A DNA stretch of 49,936 bases from an uncultured Prevotellaceae bacterium (GCA_902786665.1 CADADN010000022.1:1-49936), one strand, 5' to 3'. Numbered from the stretch's first letter, positions 1 to 7,861 are shown. Program-made: numbers and translations. Notes: generated by a model from the letters alone, not told the origin.

Positions 1-1
1 T

Positions 2-769
2 CTCTATCCCGATGCGGCATCTGCCGACTCCCTCAATTTCTCTTACGACGAGAAGTCCCTGCAGGTAATAGAGAACAATGAGAACGAATGGAAGGTGACA
101 GGCGTTGGGGACAAAGAACTCATCATTGCTAAGAATGAAGCAGACAAAACACTCTACATCAAGGAGTCTCACGGGGTCTTCGCCTATCCCGACACCCTGT
201 TCACGATGGCAAAAGGGACAGGATGGTATGACAAAAACCTCAACGACAAACAAAACGCAGAGCGCCTATCAGACAAAGAATTCATCAGTTGGATGAACAA
301 AAAGGTGCTGAAAGGCATGAAAGACCTTATACAGGTAACAAAGGCAACATCAGTTGAAGGACCCAACCAATCGGGAGACTGTTGTTATAGTGGCGAAAGG
401 ATTTGCACCGTCGTCGTAGCTAACCTTGGCGACAGGGATATAGCAGGAGATGAATACGCAGTATATGCACAAGAGAAATGGGTTTATCGACAATGGTATG
501 ATTATGCAGATGGTTATGATTATTATGATACTCCAGAGAAAGGCAAAACCAAGACGTTGACAGGAAAGCCGATTCCTGCACATGGAACCGTGACATATAC
601 TTGGAATGGACATGGATACACTTTTTGTGAATTGGAATCATATGAAGACTTTAAGTTGAAAGCCTCGGTCTCATTGCTATCCAAAGGAGAGAATTCTGCC
701 AAGAGCCAGATGCATTTCACAGGCAAGGAATATGAAGAATATCTTGCAGAAAAAAACAAACAAAACTAA
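2..769 (+). CDS. 3' part of an unrecognised protein, cut by the left window edge
   Basis: The reading frame is open from the first complete codon at base 2 to a TAA at 767-769, so the start lies outside the window; the internal GTG at 95 is not a convincing start. The visible 255 residues contain no domain I recognise. A lysine- and acid-rich helical stretch is followed by a Cys-Cys segment (GDCCYSGERIC) and a Tyr/Asp-rich segment (YDYADGYDYYDTPE). The C-terminal third alternates like a beta-sandwich and ends in a charged tail. The composition and the neighbouring secreted proteins suggest an exported protein, but the signal peptide, if any, is off the window. Function unknown. Confidence 0.7.
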   Translation, partial: LYPDAASADSLNFSYDEKSLQVIENNENEWKVTGVGDKELIIAKNEADKTLYIKESHGVFAYPDTLFTMAKGTGWYDKNLNDKQNAERLSDKEFISWMNKKVLKGMKDLIQVTKATSVEGPNQSGDCCYSGERICTVVVANLGDRDIAGDEYAVYAQEKWVYRQWYDYADGYDYYDTPEKGKTKTLTGKPIPAHGTVTYTWNGHGYTFCELESYEDFKLKASVSLLSKGENSAKSQMHFTGKEYEEYLAEKNKQN

Positions 770-880
770 GGAACTGTTACACTAAGTAGGTGCTCAAAAT
801 TAGATAACTGCAGTTTCTCACCTTGAAGACCGAAAGCCATCAAGAGAAACTTCAGTACGCAAATCCCCTCCCCTCTCCAG

Positions 881-901
881 GGTCAGGTCTTGTGCCTGAC
901 C
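881..901. repeat. REP-like hairpin with GGTCTTGTGCC core
   Basis: GGTCAGG, loop TCTTGTG, CCTGACC form a perfect 7-bp hairpin. The same 11-base core GGTCTTGTGCC recurs, on the opposite strand and with different arms, at 27808-27826. It lies downstream of the partial gene at 2-769. I see it as a small palindromic intergenic repeat; no function can be assigned. Confidence 0.5.
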
Positions 902-1065
902 GCAAAAGGAGCAAGGGTGGGGCTTTGATAAATAGTGCCAAAAAAGTGAAACAACATATTGAACACCCAAATTTGAAAGTCGAGCAATTGCATAAACTTG
1001 AATGCAAAAGAGAGCAAAGCTATGCAAATGATAACAAAGCTATGCAAATGATAGCAAAGACAACA

Positions 1066-1138
1066 GATAATGATAATGATTATGATTATTGATAATGATT
1101 ATGATTATTGATAATGATTATGATTATTGATAATGATT
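1066..1138. repeat. 19-base tandem repeat
   Basis: Three exact head-to-tail copies of a 19-base unit (gataatgattatgattatt; 1072-1090, 1091-1109, 1110-1128) are flanked on both sides by partial copies. The period is not a multiple of three, so it is not selected as coding sequence. Exact identity points to recent slippage or duplication. Confidence 0.85.
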
Positions 1139-1458
1139 TTTATAAAGAATGAAAAAAGAAAAAAGAAACTTCTCCTAGGGAGAAGAAAAGAAAAAAATAA
1201 TTTTTCTTTGACGCTCGCGCACAGAAAATTCAAAAAATCTTTCGACCTACAAAGTTAAGGTGCGGTTGATATTTGATGAACAACCTACGCCAAGAGGTTG
1301 GTGCACACCCGTCATCTTCATCATAGTGCTCACGATGTAACTTTAGGGGGCGACATCCTCCGAGCGTTGGGAAGGAGCCGTGTTTGTATGTATACTCTGC
1401 GACTATATGGGATGGCTCATCTCAAATGCCGCAGTGGCTACCGCATAGTTGAGATATC

Positions 1459-3546
1459 TTATTGGACATGGTCATATTTTTTGCCGTCCCATTTATATAA
1501 ATACACGTCTGAAAAAAGCAAGTCGGGCATGCCTTTTGTCTTAGATTTCAAGATGGCACATTTCTCACCTCCACCAGCGTCTGTTCTCCTGCCATTCGAC
1601 CAAATAATTGTCATGGACATCGACTCACCCCAATTGAAAGCATGACTTGTGTCTGATATGAATTCGAGCGTTTCGTTTACGCCATCGCCATCCAAATCAA
1701 AGTATTTCCTTGCGTATGCTCCATAACCATCTGAACGCTCTTCAAAACTACTTTCAGGCAGGTCTCCAACATTATCAACCCCGAAAATATCGACCATTGT
1801 ATAAGTCATCACTGCCTCAGTACTGGCAGAATTGCTATCATCAATCAATTGTACTTCACCATCATTGAAGACATACGTTTTGGTGTTGATGCCCCTCTTG
1901 CAAACAATATAGTATTTCCCATCTCTTAAGACGGCTTTAGGATCTTCATTCCAAATATCATCATCCAACAGTATTTGTTCCAATTCCTCTTCTGCTATGT
2001 CATAATACACAAGACTATATTGAGTAGATTCTATACCATTTCCCCCTGTCCACACTTGTATCAAGCATTCATTATTTCCATCGCCATCATAGTCGTGTTC
2101 GTCTAATATCTTAACATACCCAGATTCACCAATATCGGACGTTACTTGTTTCCCATCCACAAGAACTGTAAAGAGACGGTCAAACCAATAAGAATCAAGA
2201 TGCAACCAAGAATCTTTGGTTTTGACAAGTTTATAACCTTTCACATTCACATTCAGTATTTGACTTAAATCATTGAGAGCATTGATGGCTGTTTCATTCC
2301 CTTGCGCAGCAGACTTGCTTAACCAATTCTTAGCACTGGAAAAACTTTGGTTCACGCCAACACCCTTCCAATAGCAATTACCCAGATTATATTGAGCATC
2401 TGCATCACCCTGTTCCGCCGCCTCACGATAATACGACACAGCCGTTGAGATGGATTGAGGGACACCATTACCATAATAATAGCAATTGCCAAGATTGTTT
2501 TGTGCAGAAACATCACCTTGCTTCATCGCCTTGCTGTACCATGACACCGCCTTTTCATAATCCTGGGCTACTCCATGACCGTAGTAATAACAATTGCCAA
2601 GATTGTTTTGAGCAGAAGCATTGTCTTGCTCCACCGCTTTCTTAAACAATTCAAAAGCCTTGGAATAATCATTGTCATTGTAATATTGCAATCCCTGCTT
2701 TGTCATTTCCACAGCCTCAGCGAAGAGTTCCTTCTGATGAGGGCTATAATCCACAAAAGTCCCTTTCCGGTCGATAACAGACTCTTTGTTGTCTATCATC
2801 ACTATGGCCTGCCCATCGGCAAAGTCCTGCAATACTTGCTTATATTGAGGCGTGATAGCAATCGTTCCTTCTTGATTGACAAATCCGTAGACACCATTTT
2901 TCTCTATCATAGCCATGCCGTCGGACATTTCACCCGTGGTAATTGTTTTCTCATCAACATTCTCACGAATGAACTTGCTTGAAAAATTTTCCGTCTCATA
3001 GATAGTTGTGGTGGTTTGACCAACAGGAAAACCATGTTGGAATGTACCTTCTACAAAAACTATCTTACTGTTACCAGAAAGGACGTATCCCACGCCATTG
3101 CCGTCAATATACCCGTTGCTCACCAGCCCACTCCATTTGACATCATTAAAAGCCTGGAAAAGGTTGGCGCTGTTCCATCCCATAAAAAAATATCCCCTGC
3201 CTTCTGCCTGAACTTTCGTTAAGAAACCGGCATCGTTTTGTTTGATATTACTGTATACAAACGATGGATATTCCTCTTTAGGGAGAAATTCAAAAGTTTC
3301 CACAGTCAGGTCTTTGTCACCAAAACGACTGATCTGTTTATCGGTGGAAGCACCTACAAGATATCCATTAATGCGAGCATACTCCTTCAAATCCTCTAAT
3401 TTCAATTTCTTTTCCCCCTTGTTATGAATAACATAGAAACTATTTGGGTTCCGGCCGGCTGCAAGAGCTTTTTCGAATATTTTTTTCTGTGCATGGCAAG
3501 TCATGCACAGCATTGAAATGACAAGTAAGATAAAACTTCTTTTCAT
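1459..3546 (-). CDS. Secreted WG-repeat / Sel1-repeat protein
   Basis: 695 residues with a clear signal peptide (MKRSFILLVISMLCMTCHA, cleavage before Q20). Residues about 209-265 carry WG-type repeat sequence (KNGVYGFVNQEG, followed by ITPQY). Residues about 275-418 form one partial and three good Sel1-like helical repeats with the signature NNLGNCYYYGxGV. The C-terminal half has two acidic Asp-rich loops resembling calcium-binding dockerin or EF-hand loops (DYDGDGNNE near 486, DLDGDGVNE nearer the end). Sel1 repeats usually act as protein-binding scaffolds, so a periplasmic or surface scaffold role is inferred. It stands alone on its strand; TlpA-like 3666-4730 is the next gene upstream, 119 bases away. 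Specific function unknown. Confidence 0.85.
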   Translation of the reverse strand: MKRSFILLVISMLCMTCHAQKKIFEKALAAGRNPNSFYVIHNKGEKKLKLEDLKEYARINGYLVGASTDKQISRFGDKDLTVETFEFLPKEEYPSFVYSNIKQNDAGFLTKVQAEGRGYFFMGWNSANLFQAFNDVKWSGLVSNGYIDGNGVGYVLSGNSKIVFVEGTFQHGFPVGQTTTTIYETENFSSKFIRENVDEKTITTGEMSDGMAMIEKNGVYGFVNQEGTIAITPQYKQVLQDFADGQAIVMIDNKESVIDRKGTFVDYSPHQKELFAEAVEMTKQGLQYYNDNDYSKAFELFKKAVEQDNASAQNNLGNCYYYGHGVAQDYEKAVSWYSKAMKQGDVSAQNNLGNCYYYGNGVPQSISTAVSYYREAAEQGDADAQYNLGNCYWKGVGVNQSFSSAKNWLSKSAAQGNETAINALNDLSQILNVNVKGYKLVKTKDSWLHLDSYWFDRLFTVLVDGKQVTSDIGESGYVKILDEHDYDGDGNNECLIQVWTGGNGIESTQYSLVYYDIAEEELEQILLDDDIWNEDPKAVLRDGKYYIVCKRGINTKTYVFNDGEVQLIDDSNSASTEAVMTYTMVDIFGVDNVGDLPESSFEERSDGYGAYARKYFDLDGDGVNETLEFISDTSHAFNWGESMSMTIIWSNGRRTDAGGGEKCAILKSKTKGMPDLLFSDVYLYKWDGKKYDHVQ

Positions 3547-3665
3547 GATGGTATGAGATTATGAATTGTTTACTATTCTGACATCAACATATTTTCGGGG
3601 CCAAGCATCAAGAGGAGAGACGAACAATATCTTCTTTGTTTGCATCTCCTCTTGCGACTGTTGGG

Positions 3666-4730
3666 TTAAAGCCCATAGATTTCAGCGAGTTTTAGCTGCA
3701 GGTCTTCTCCTCGAAGGTCACAGGCCACAATGCGCCCCTCGGGGTCGAGCAGCACATTCGAAGGGATGGCCATGATACCGTATGCCTCAGCGGCGGCACT
3801 CTCCCAGCCTTTCAGGTCGGACAGTTGAATCCAGTCCATACCAAGCGACTTGACAGCCGATTTCCAGGATGCATCATTATTGTCGAACGACACACCGACA
3901 ATCTCGTACCCCTTTTTGTGGTATTTCACATACCCTTCCACCACATTGGGCATTTCCTGTCGGCATGGACCGCACCAACTGGCCCAAAAATCCACCAACA
4001 CATAGTTGCCTTTGCCACACCACTCGCTCAGGCTGTGTGGCTGCCCGTCCAAATCGTTCATTGTCAAATCGGCAAACATTTTCCCAGGACGTTTTTTCTC
4101 CAAACCATCAAATTGTTGCTTCACGATTTCCATATAAGGATGGTCTTTGTAAAGTGCGGAGGCACTCATATAAGGTGCCAACTGGTCATAGTTGAGTTCC
4201 ATGCACATCTCCGGCAGATAGGCAATGGGTACCAAGGTGTTTTTGTAATCGTCGAGCACCTCCAGCCGTTGCAGCGTGCGCTTTTTCATCAGGTGTGTGG
4301 CTTGTTGCTGCATCTCAACCATATTCTCGGGGGTGGCAATCTCCTGTAGATGCATAATACCCTCCATCACCTTCTGGTCGATGACATCAAGTCGGTTGTC
4401 GCATTGCGCAATCTGTTGGTTGAGCGGGGAGCCTTGCAATGAGCGCTCAATAAGATTGACCTCCACCGGTGTTCCATCATTGAAGAAAGGCATATAATAG
4501 CCTGTGTTTCCCACCGCCAGTACATCATGTAAAAATCCGTCGACTGTATACGTGGCTTCGCCTTTGGTGGCAGTCACCGTGGTTTTGGGCTTCATTCCAT
4601 TGGGCGACATCTGGTATATCGTCACTGTGGCGACAGAGTCGGGGCATATGATTTTCACTTGTTGCTTCACTTGTGCCTGGGCAGCAACAACAATCACAAA
4701 AGTTATCAGGATGACAAAAAACCGTTTCAT
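3666..4730 (-). CDS. TlpA-like thiol:disulfide oxidoreductase with DUF4369-type N-terminus
   Basis: 354 residues. A signal peptide (MKRFFVILITFVIVVAAQAQ) leads into a beta-rich N-terminal domain of the DUF4369 kind, a helical linker (about 100-215) and a thioredoxin-fold domain (about 216-354). The redox motif WCGPC is at 252-256 in the context DFWASWCGPCRQEMP, and the cis-proline AIPSN at 322-325 is present, so the active site is intact. Such proteins in Bacteroidetes reduce or shuffle disulfides of exported proteins in the periplasm. The partner and electron donor cannot be read from the sequence. A TATTTTTG promoter box lies 26 bases before the ATG. Confidence 0.9.
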   Translation of the reverse strand: MKRFFVILITFVIVVAAQAQVKQQVKIICPDSVATVTIYQMSPNGMKPKTTVTATKGEATYTVDGFLHDVLAVGNTGYYMPFFNDGTPVEVNLIERSLQGSPLNQQIAQCDNRLDVIDQKVMEGIMHLQEIATPENMVEMQQQATHLMKKRTLQRLEVLDDYKNTLVPIAYLPEMCMELNYDQLAPYMSASALYKDHPYMEIVKQQFDGLEKKRPGKMFADLTMNDLDGQPHSLSEWCGKGNYVLVDFWASWCGPCRQEMPNVVEGYVKYHKKGYEIVGVSFDNNDASWKSAVKSLGMDWIQLSDLKGWESAAAEAYGIMAIPSNVLLDPEGRIVACDLRGEDLQLKLAEIYGL

Positions 4731-4755
4731 TTTCTATTGCTTTTGTTTTACTGCG

Positions 4756-4763
4756 CAAAAATA
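4756..4763 (-). promoter_or_regulatory. -7 box (TATTTTTG) for the TlpA-like gene
   Basis: Reading the minus strand, TATTTTTGC matches the Bacteroidetes sigma-70 consensus TAnnTTTG and lies 26 bases upstream of the ATG at 4730. I see no clear TTTG at the -33 position, so this is a half-match. Confidence 0.5.
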
Positions 4764-4819
4764 AGAAAAAAACGGGATATCATATTCTTGTGTTGGCTTT
4801 TTTTTCATTTTTGTATAGT

Positions 4820-4925
4820 AGGGTGTCCAATCTGTTGCACCTCATCATATCCCGCGCTCGGTTTGGACGAGCCAAGCGGCAAAGCCGAGCGCGGGATAAA
4901 TTGAACACGTGATATTGGACACCCT
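4820..4925. repeat. Nested inverted repeat, MITE-like
   Basis: The outer arms AGGGTGTCCAAT (4820-4831) and ATTGGACACCCT (4914-4925) are perfect 12-bp inverted repeats. Inside them TATCCCGCGCTCGG (4848-4861) and CCGAGCGCGGGATA (4885-4898) are perfect 14-bp inverted repeats, with a small TTGG/CCAA hairpin at the tip. The whole 106-base unit can fold into a single long stem with internal loops. This geometry fits a miniature inverted-repeat element or a structured intergenic repeat. No target-site duplication is obvious. Confidence 0.7.
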
Positions 4926-4990
4926 GTTTCGCAAATAAGGGAAAATGAAGTATGCAAAAGGTGGCACATCATTCCACCCCCAAAAAAGTG

Positions 4991-5170
4991 AGCATATGCC
5001 CCTTTAACTCCTCCCCCTCTGCCCGAGAGGGAGTGGCCGCAGGCCGGGGGCGAGGGAGAACTCCCCTTTAACTCCTGAAAGACAAGTAAACATATGTCCC
5101 TTTAACTCCCCTTTAACTCCTCTTTAACTCCCCATTAACTCCTCTTTAACTCCCCTTTAACTCCCCTTTT
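4991..5170 (+). repeat. CTCCCCTTTAA array, copy 1
   Basis: Tandem units of about 11-12 bases (CCTTTAACTCCC and close variants) occur at 4999-5014, 5061-5075 and, in a long run, 5098-5168. Two runs are preceded by an 8-base palindrome ending in C/T (GCATATGC, ACATATGT). The array lies about 95 bases upstream of the acidic secreted protein and in its sense orientation. Related arrays precede ispD and the secreted protein gene at 27861-29573. Confidence 0.8.
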
Positions 5171-5264
5171 TTTTATTATTGGTATTAGATTTTGCATATG
5201 AAGTTGCTCTTTATAGTCAAACAGAGCAAAAATCAAAATCAATAACAATAAAAAAGCTACCATT

Positions 5265-5771
5265 ATGAAAACGAGATTTTTCCTTACGATTATCGCTGCC
5301 GCTTTTATGGCAACCAGTGTTTCAGCACAGAGTGACTACTTCCTTGAGGGTTTTGACCCCATTGACTACATCGAATATGAAGGGCACACGGCAGCCGTCT
5401 TCGATATGGACGACGACGAGGAAGGGGATTACATGATTGTTGATGCCGACGACTCCGAAGACTTGTCCGCAGAAGACCTTATAGTATCTCTCGAAGATGG
5501 TTCTTACATCACCATTGCAGAGTTGATGGAATTGGATGAAGATGAGCCCGAGCATTTCATCGAAGGTGACGAGGTGCTTTCCTACGACGAGTTTGATGGT
5601 CACGAAGCAGCCAACATCGACCTGGATGACGACGGCGAAGTGGATATGACGATTGTAGATGCCGACGACTCCCGCGACTTCTCCGATGCCGACATCGTGA
5701 TTGACTACAACGACGGAACTGTCAACACCGTAGGTGAATTGATTGGTGAGGACTACGACGAAGAGGAATAA
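5265..5771 (+). CDS. Small acidic secreted protein with an internal duplication
   Basis: 168 residues. A signal peptide (MKTRFFLTIIAAAFMATSVSA) is followed by two homologous halves, residues 37-88 and 109-160. Both halves carry the block xGHxAAxxDxDDDxxxD, then IVDADDS, then an Asp-Gly turn and an EL ending. The mature protein is extremely acidic (Asp/Glu clusters) and contains DLDDDGEVD, which resembles an EF-hand or dockerin-like calcium loop. I infer an exported, perhaps calcium-binding protein; no family name is certain. A strong terminator follows at 5828-5863, so the gene is monocistronic. Confidence 0.85.
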   Translation: MKTRFFLTIIAAAFMATSVSAQSDYFLEGFDPIDYIEYEGHTAAVFDMDDDEEGDYMIVDADDSEDLSAEDLIVSLEDGSYITIAELMELDEDEPEHFIEGDEVLSYDEFDGHEAANIDLDDDGEVDMTIVDADDSRDFSDADIVIDYNDGTVNTVGELIGEDYDEEE

Positions 5772-5827
5772 GCCATACCATAAGAAGAATATTGCAAAGT
5801 AAAGACATGGATATCCTAAAAAAGACA

Positions 5828-5870
5828 TCAAAGGCACAGGGGCGCAACCTCCTGTGCCTTTGACTTTTAT
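5828..5870 (+). terminator. Rho-independent terminator after the acidic protein gene
   Basis: A perfect 13-bp stem (TCAAAGGCACAGG at 5828-5840, CCTGTGCCTTTGA at 5851-5863) with a 10-base loop is followed by CTTTTATA. It ends the transcript of 5265-5771. Confidence 0.85.
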
Positions 5871-5986
5871 ATACTCTTTTAATCTTGTCATCAACTCTGC
5901 TTCCCATGAGACTGTTGGAAATGACTTTCTTGCCATCAAAAAGACGCACTATGGCAAAATGACATCCTTTTTCGAATGTCGGACAT

Positions 5987-5994
5987 TATATTTG
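5987..5994 (+). promoter_or_regulatory. -7 box (TATATTTG) for the DUF6291-type gene
   Basis: TATATTTGC matches TAnnTTTG and lies 52 bases before the ATG at 6046. A TTTT run at 5968-5972 could stand in for the -33 element, but the spacing is short. Confidence 0.5.
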
Positions 5995-6045
5995 CACCGT
6001 TTTCCATCAGCCATGTCATAATGACAAGATAAATCACTAAAAGCC

Positions 6046-6632
6046 ATGAAAAGTCAGCCTGCCCATACCGTCAGCGATGCCAAGAATTTCATCATGCATC
6101 AAAACATCATCCGAATGTCCTCCCATCTGAGCAATGAAGACCTCGGACAACTCGTCAGATATTTTTTTCTCTATGCAGAAAACGGTCAGATGCCTGACGA
6201 AGAACAAAACCTCACCATAGCCATCATCTTCAACGAGTGGCGCATCCAATTCGAATCCGACAAGGAAAGATATGAAGCCGTGAGCCAGAAACGGAGGGAA
6301 GCGGGTCGCAAGCGATGGAACAAGGCACACGACTCAGCAACGGCAGTTCCCGTATCTCTCGTGCCTCCCGTATCTCCCAAATCGGACGAAGTCACCGTCA
6401 CCACACCGATGGAAAACGATGACAAATCGGACGAAGTTACCGTCACCACACCGATGGAAAACGATGACATAGGGACGCCCTCTTCATCTACCGCGGAAGT
6501 GAAGAAAAAAGCCAAGGGCCCTCCCGCGACCTGGCAGCACGGAGAACAGACTTCTACCAGAGCATCCTTCCCTATGTAGACCTATACGACCGTGAGATGC
6601 TCAGATTGAAGATTGACCTGCGGTCGAAGTAG
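6046..6632 (+). pseudogene. DUF6291-type protein, frameshifted and 3'-truncated
   Basis: Residues 1-95 of the open frame (ATG 6046, stop 6577-6579) resemble the DUF6291 family of small helical proteins found in Bacteroidales (pattern SNEDLGQLVRYFFLYAENG, then a basic segment KRREAGRKRW). After a low-complexity Ser/Thr/Pro/Val linker with a 45-base tandem duplication, the frame runs into unrelated residues and stops. The -1 frame from about 6510 to the TAG at 6630 reads FYQSILPYVDLYDREMLR, which looks like the usual C-terminal motif of such proteins. A frameshift near the six-A run at 6505-6510 followed by loss of the true C-terminus explains this. Sequencing error in the homopolymer is the alternative. 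Confidence 0.6.
6379..6468 (+). repeat. 45-base tandem duplication inside the DUF6291-type gene
   Basis: Two adjacent 45-base units (6379-6423 and 6424-6468) differ at a single base and encode KSDEVTVTTPMENDD twice. The period is in frame. Near-identity marks a recent event. Confidence 0.9.
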
Positions 6633-6641
6633 CTCACGTTC

Positions 6642-6779
6642 GGCAGACTTCAAGCAAGCTTGGTCTGCTCTCGCTCAATCGCAACTTTGAAGATTATCGT
6701 GTGCAAAAGGCTATCCGCATTTAATTTTCAATCTTCATTTTTCAATCTTCAATCTTCAATTTTCAATTTTCAATCTTCA
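6642..6779 (-). repeat. Hairpin plus TTCAATC/T heptamer element, copy A (3' of ispD)
   Basis: A hairpin (GCAGAC-TT-CAAGC / GCTTG-GTCTGC, 6643-6668) followed by CTCTCGCT is separated by 48 bases from a run of TTCAATC and TTCAATT heptamers (about 6724-6780). The array runs into the ispD stop codon: the TGA at 6779-6777 lies in its last heptamer. A second copy with the same order is at 33645-33798. Confidence 0.8.
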
Positions 6780-7472
6780 AAGTCTTCTCGCTTCCAGCAA
6801 GTGCTCCACGAGGAAGAGGTCTTCGGCATAGGTCACCTTGATGTTGGTCTTCTCCCCCTCCACGATATGCACGGGCACTTCGGGAAGGTATTTGAGCACC
6901 ACGCCGCAATCATCGGTGGTGACAAATCCGGGGTCTTGCAAGGCGATGTCATAGGCACGGCGTATCACACCTCGCTTGAAACCCTGCGGGGTCTGTGCAT
7001 TGCGCAACATCCTTCTGGGAGGGACATGGGCGATGCAATCGTTGTCGTCCACCTCCAAGATGGTGTCTGTCGTAGGCACCGCCACCCCCACGGCCCCACA
7101 CGTGTCAAGAGCACGTATGCAGTCGGCGATGATGCGGTGGTTCACCATGGGGCGCACGGCATCGTGGAAGAGCAGGTTGTCGGCATCGTCGGCATAGGCG
7201 GCCAGCGCAGCGAGACTCGAGTCATAACGCTCCTTTCCACCCGGCAGCACCTTGGCCACCTTTTGATAATGCCCGGCAGCCACCAATCCCTCCACCACGG
7301 GGATGCAATCGGCACGGCTGACGACGGCGATTTCGTCAATCAATGGAGAAGTCTCGAAAACATCGAGCGTATGCTCCAGGATGGTCTTTCCTGCCACCTC
7401 CAACAATTGCTTGGGTTTTCCACCCCCCAGGCGGGAACCACTTCCCCCTGCAAGAACAATAGCGATATTCAT
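6777..7472 (-). CDS. ispD: 2-C-methyl-D-erythritol 4-phosphate cytidylyltransferase
   Basis: 231 residues from the ATG at 7472; an in-frame TTG nine bases upstream is a less likely start. IspD transfers CMP from CTP to MEP in the non-mevalonate isoprenoid pathway in the cytosol. The nucleotide-binding N-terminus AIVLAGGSGSRLGGGKPKQ is complete. Typical family blocks follow: PGGKERYDSSLAAL, FHDAVRPMV, TPQGFKRGVIRRAY, FVTTDDCGVVL and a C-terminal KVTYAEDLFLVEHLL. The length is normal for the family. A CTCCCCTTTAA repeat array sits directly upstream of the start, and a heptamer array begins at the stop codon, so the gene is bracketed by two different repeat families. Confidence 0.95.
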   Translation of the reverse strand: MNIAIVLAGGSGSRLGGGKPKQLLEVAGKTILEHTLDVFETSPLIDEIAVVSRADCIPVVEGLVAAGHYQKVAKVLPGGKERYDSSLAALAAYADDADNLLFHDAVRPMVNHRIIADCIRALDTCGAVGVAVPTTDTILEVDDNDCIAHVPPRRMLRNAQTPQGFKRGVIRRAYDIALQDPGFVTTDDCGVVLKYLPEVPVHIVEGEKTNIKVTYAEDLFLVEHLLEARRL

Positions 7473-7488
7473 GGTTGTCAATAATTCA

Positions 7489-7542
7489 GGAGTTAAAGGG
7501 GAGTTAAAAGGAAGTTAAAGGGGAGTTAAAGGGACAATTGTC
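7489..7542 (-). repeat. CTCCCCTTTAA array, copy 2 (upstream of ispD)
   Basis: On the minus strand, GACAATTGTC (a 10-base palindrome) leads into CCTTTAACTCC-type units repeated four times, ending 16 bases before the ispD ATG. Its orientation is the same relative to the gene as copies 1 and 3. Confidence 0.8.
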
Positions 7543-7786
7543 ATGCAAATAGAGCGCTAAGTCAAACTTGCTTGCTTTACCAAGATGCAGCCTAAAATCA
7601 AGCAAAGCTCAAATGATCACGTAGACAATAATGTCATCCATACTTCTTTAACACCTTCTTCACACCTATGTTTTTTCCTAATTTGCGAAAGTTGAGTCAA
7701 TGAATTACACCCTTAAGGACAGGGGCATTTTTTCATTTGCAAAAGTAGGAAAAAAAACACACCAAGCCAAAAAAAAAGCACTCTTG

Positions 7787-7818
7787 TTGGAGGTTCGTTT
7801 TTTTTTGACTATTTTTGC
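7787..7818 (+). promoter_or_regulatory. Promoter of the 7862-15456 gene cluster
   Basis: TTGG (7787-7790), 20 bases, then TATTTTTG (7811-7818) approximates the Bacteroidetes consensus TTTG-N20-TAnnTTTG. The predicted transcript starts about 40 bases before the ATG at 7862 and excludes the upstream ATG at 7700. Confidence 0.55.
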
Positions 7819-7861
7819 CTACGCAATTGCAATCCTTTCACTTTTCCAAAACGCCAAGCAT

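Larger units (their letters stand above)
770..1458. other. 689-base intergenic region without a credible gene
   Basis: This lies between two convergent genes. It holds a 7-bp hairpin at 881-901, two copies of a 20-base direct repeat (1014-1033 and 1034-1053), a 19-base tandem repeat (1066-1138) and a small hairpin CTTCTCC-tag-GGAGAAG at 1169-1185 beside an A/T-rich tract that could serve as a weak terminator. From about 1255 to 1458 base composition is balanced and unlike the AT-rich part before it. A short inverted repeat (CAACCT...AGGTTG) begins this part at 1280-1299. Short open frames at 823-1092 and 1298-1645 lack starts, family likeness or codon signal, so I do not call them. Confidence 0.6.
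4731..5264. other. 534-base intergenic region with two repeat elements
   Basis: The region lies between divergent genes (TlpA-like on -, acidic secreted protein on +). It contains the minus-strand promoter, a nested inverted repeat (4820-4925), a G/C-rich block near 5012-5060 and an array of CTCCCCTTTAA units (4991-5170). The last 90 bases before the ATG at 5265 are AT-rich with a possible promoter (TTAGATTTTGC near 5187-5197). No open frame here looks like a gene. Confidence 0.6.
7473..7861. other. 389-base divergent intergenic region
   Basis: The region separates ispD (-) and the helical/acidic protein gene (+). It holds repeat array copy 2 next to ispD and a promoter for the + gene at 7787-7818. 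The open frame can be extended upstream to an ATG at 7700, but that start lies before the promoter and its residues are basic and low-complexity, so I leave the stretch 7543-7786 non-coding. I see nothing else in it. Confidence 0.6.

Noticed and set aside
823-1092. 89-codon open frame ending in NDNDYDY
   Set aside because: It crosses a hairpin and a 19-base tandem repeat that is not in frame; no homology seen.
6502-6515. Programmed -1 frameshift at the A-run of the DUF6291-type gene
   Set aside because: The six-A run is not in the canonical X-XXY-YYZ phase and no stimulating structure follows; a mutation or sequencing error explains it better.
7700-7861. N-terminal extension of the helical/acidic protein to an ATG at 7700
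   Set aside because: A promoter-like TATTTTTG box lies inside it and the residues are low-complexity and basic.
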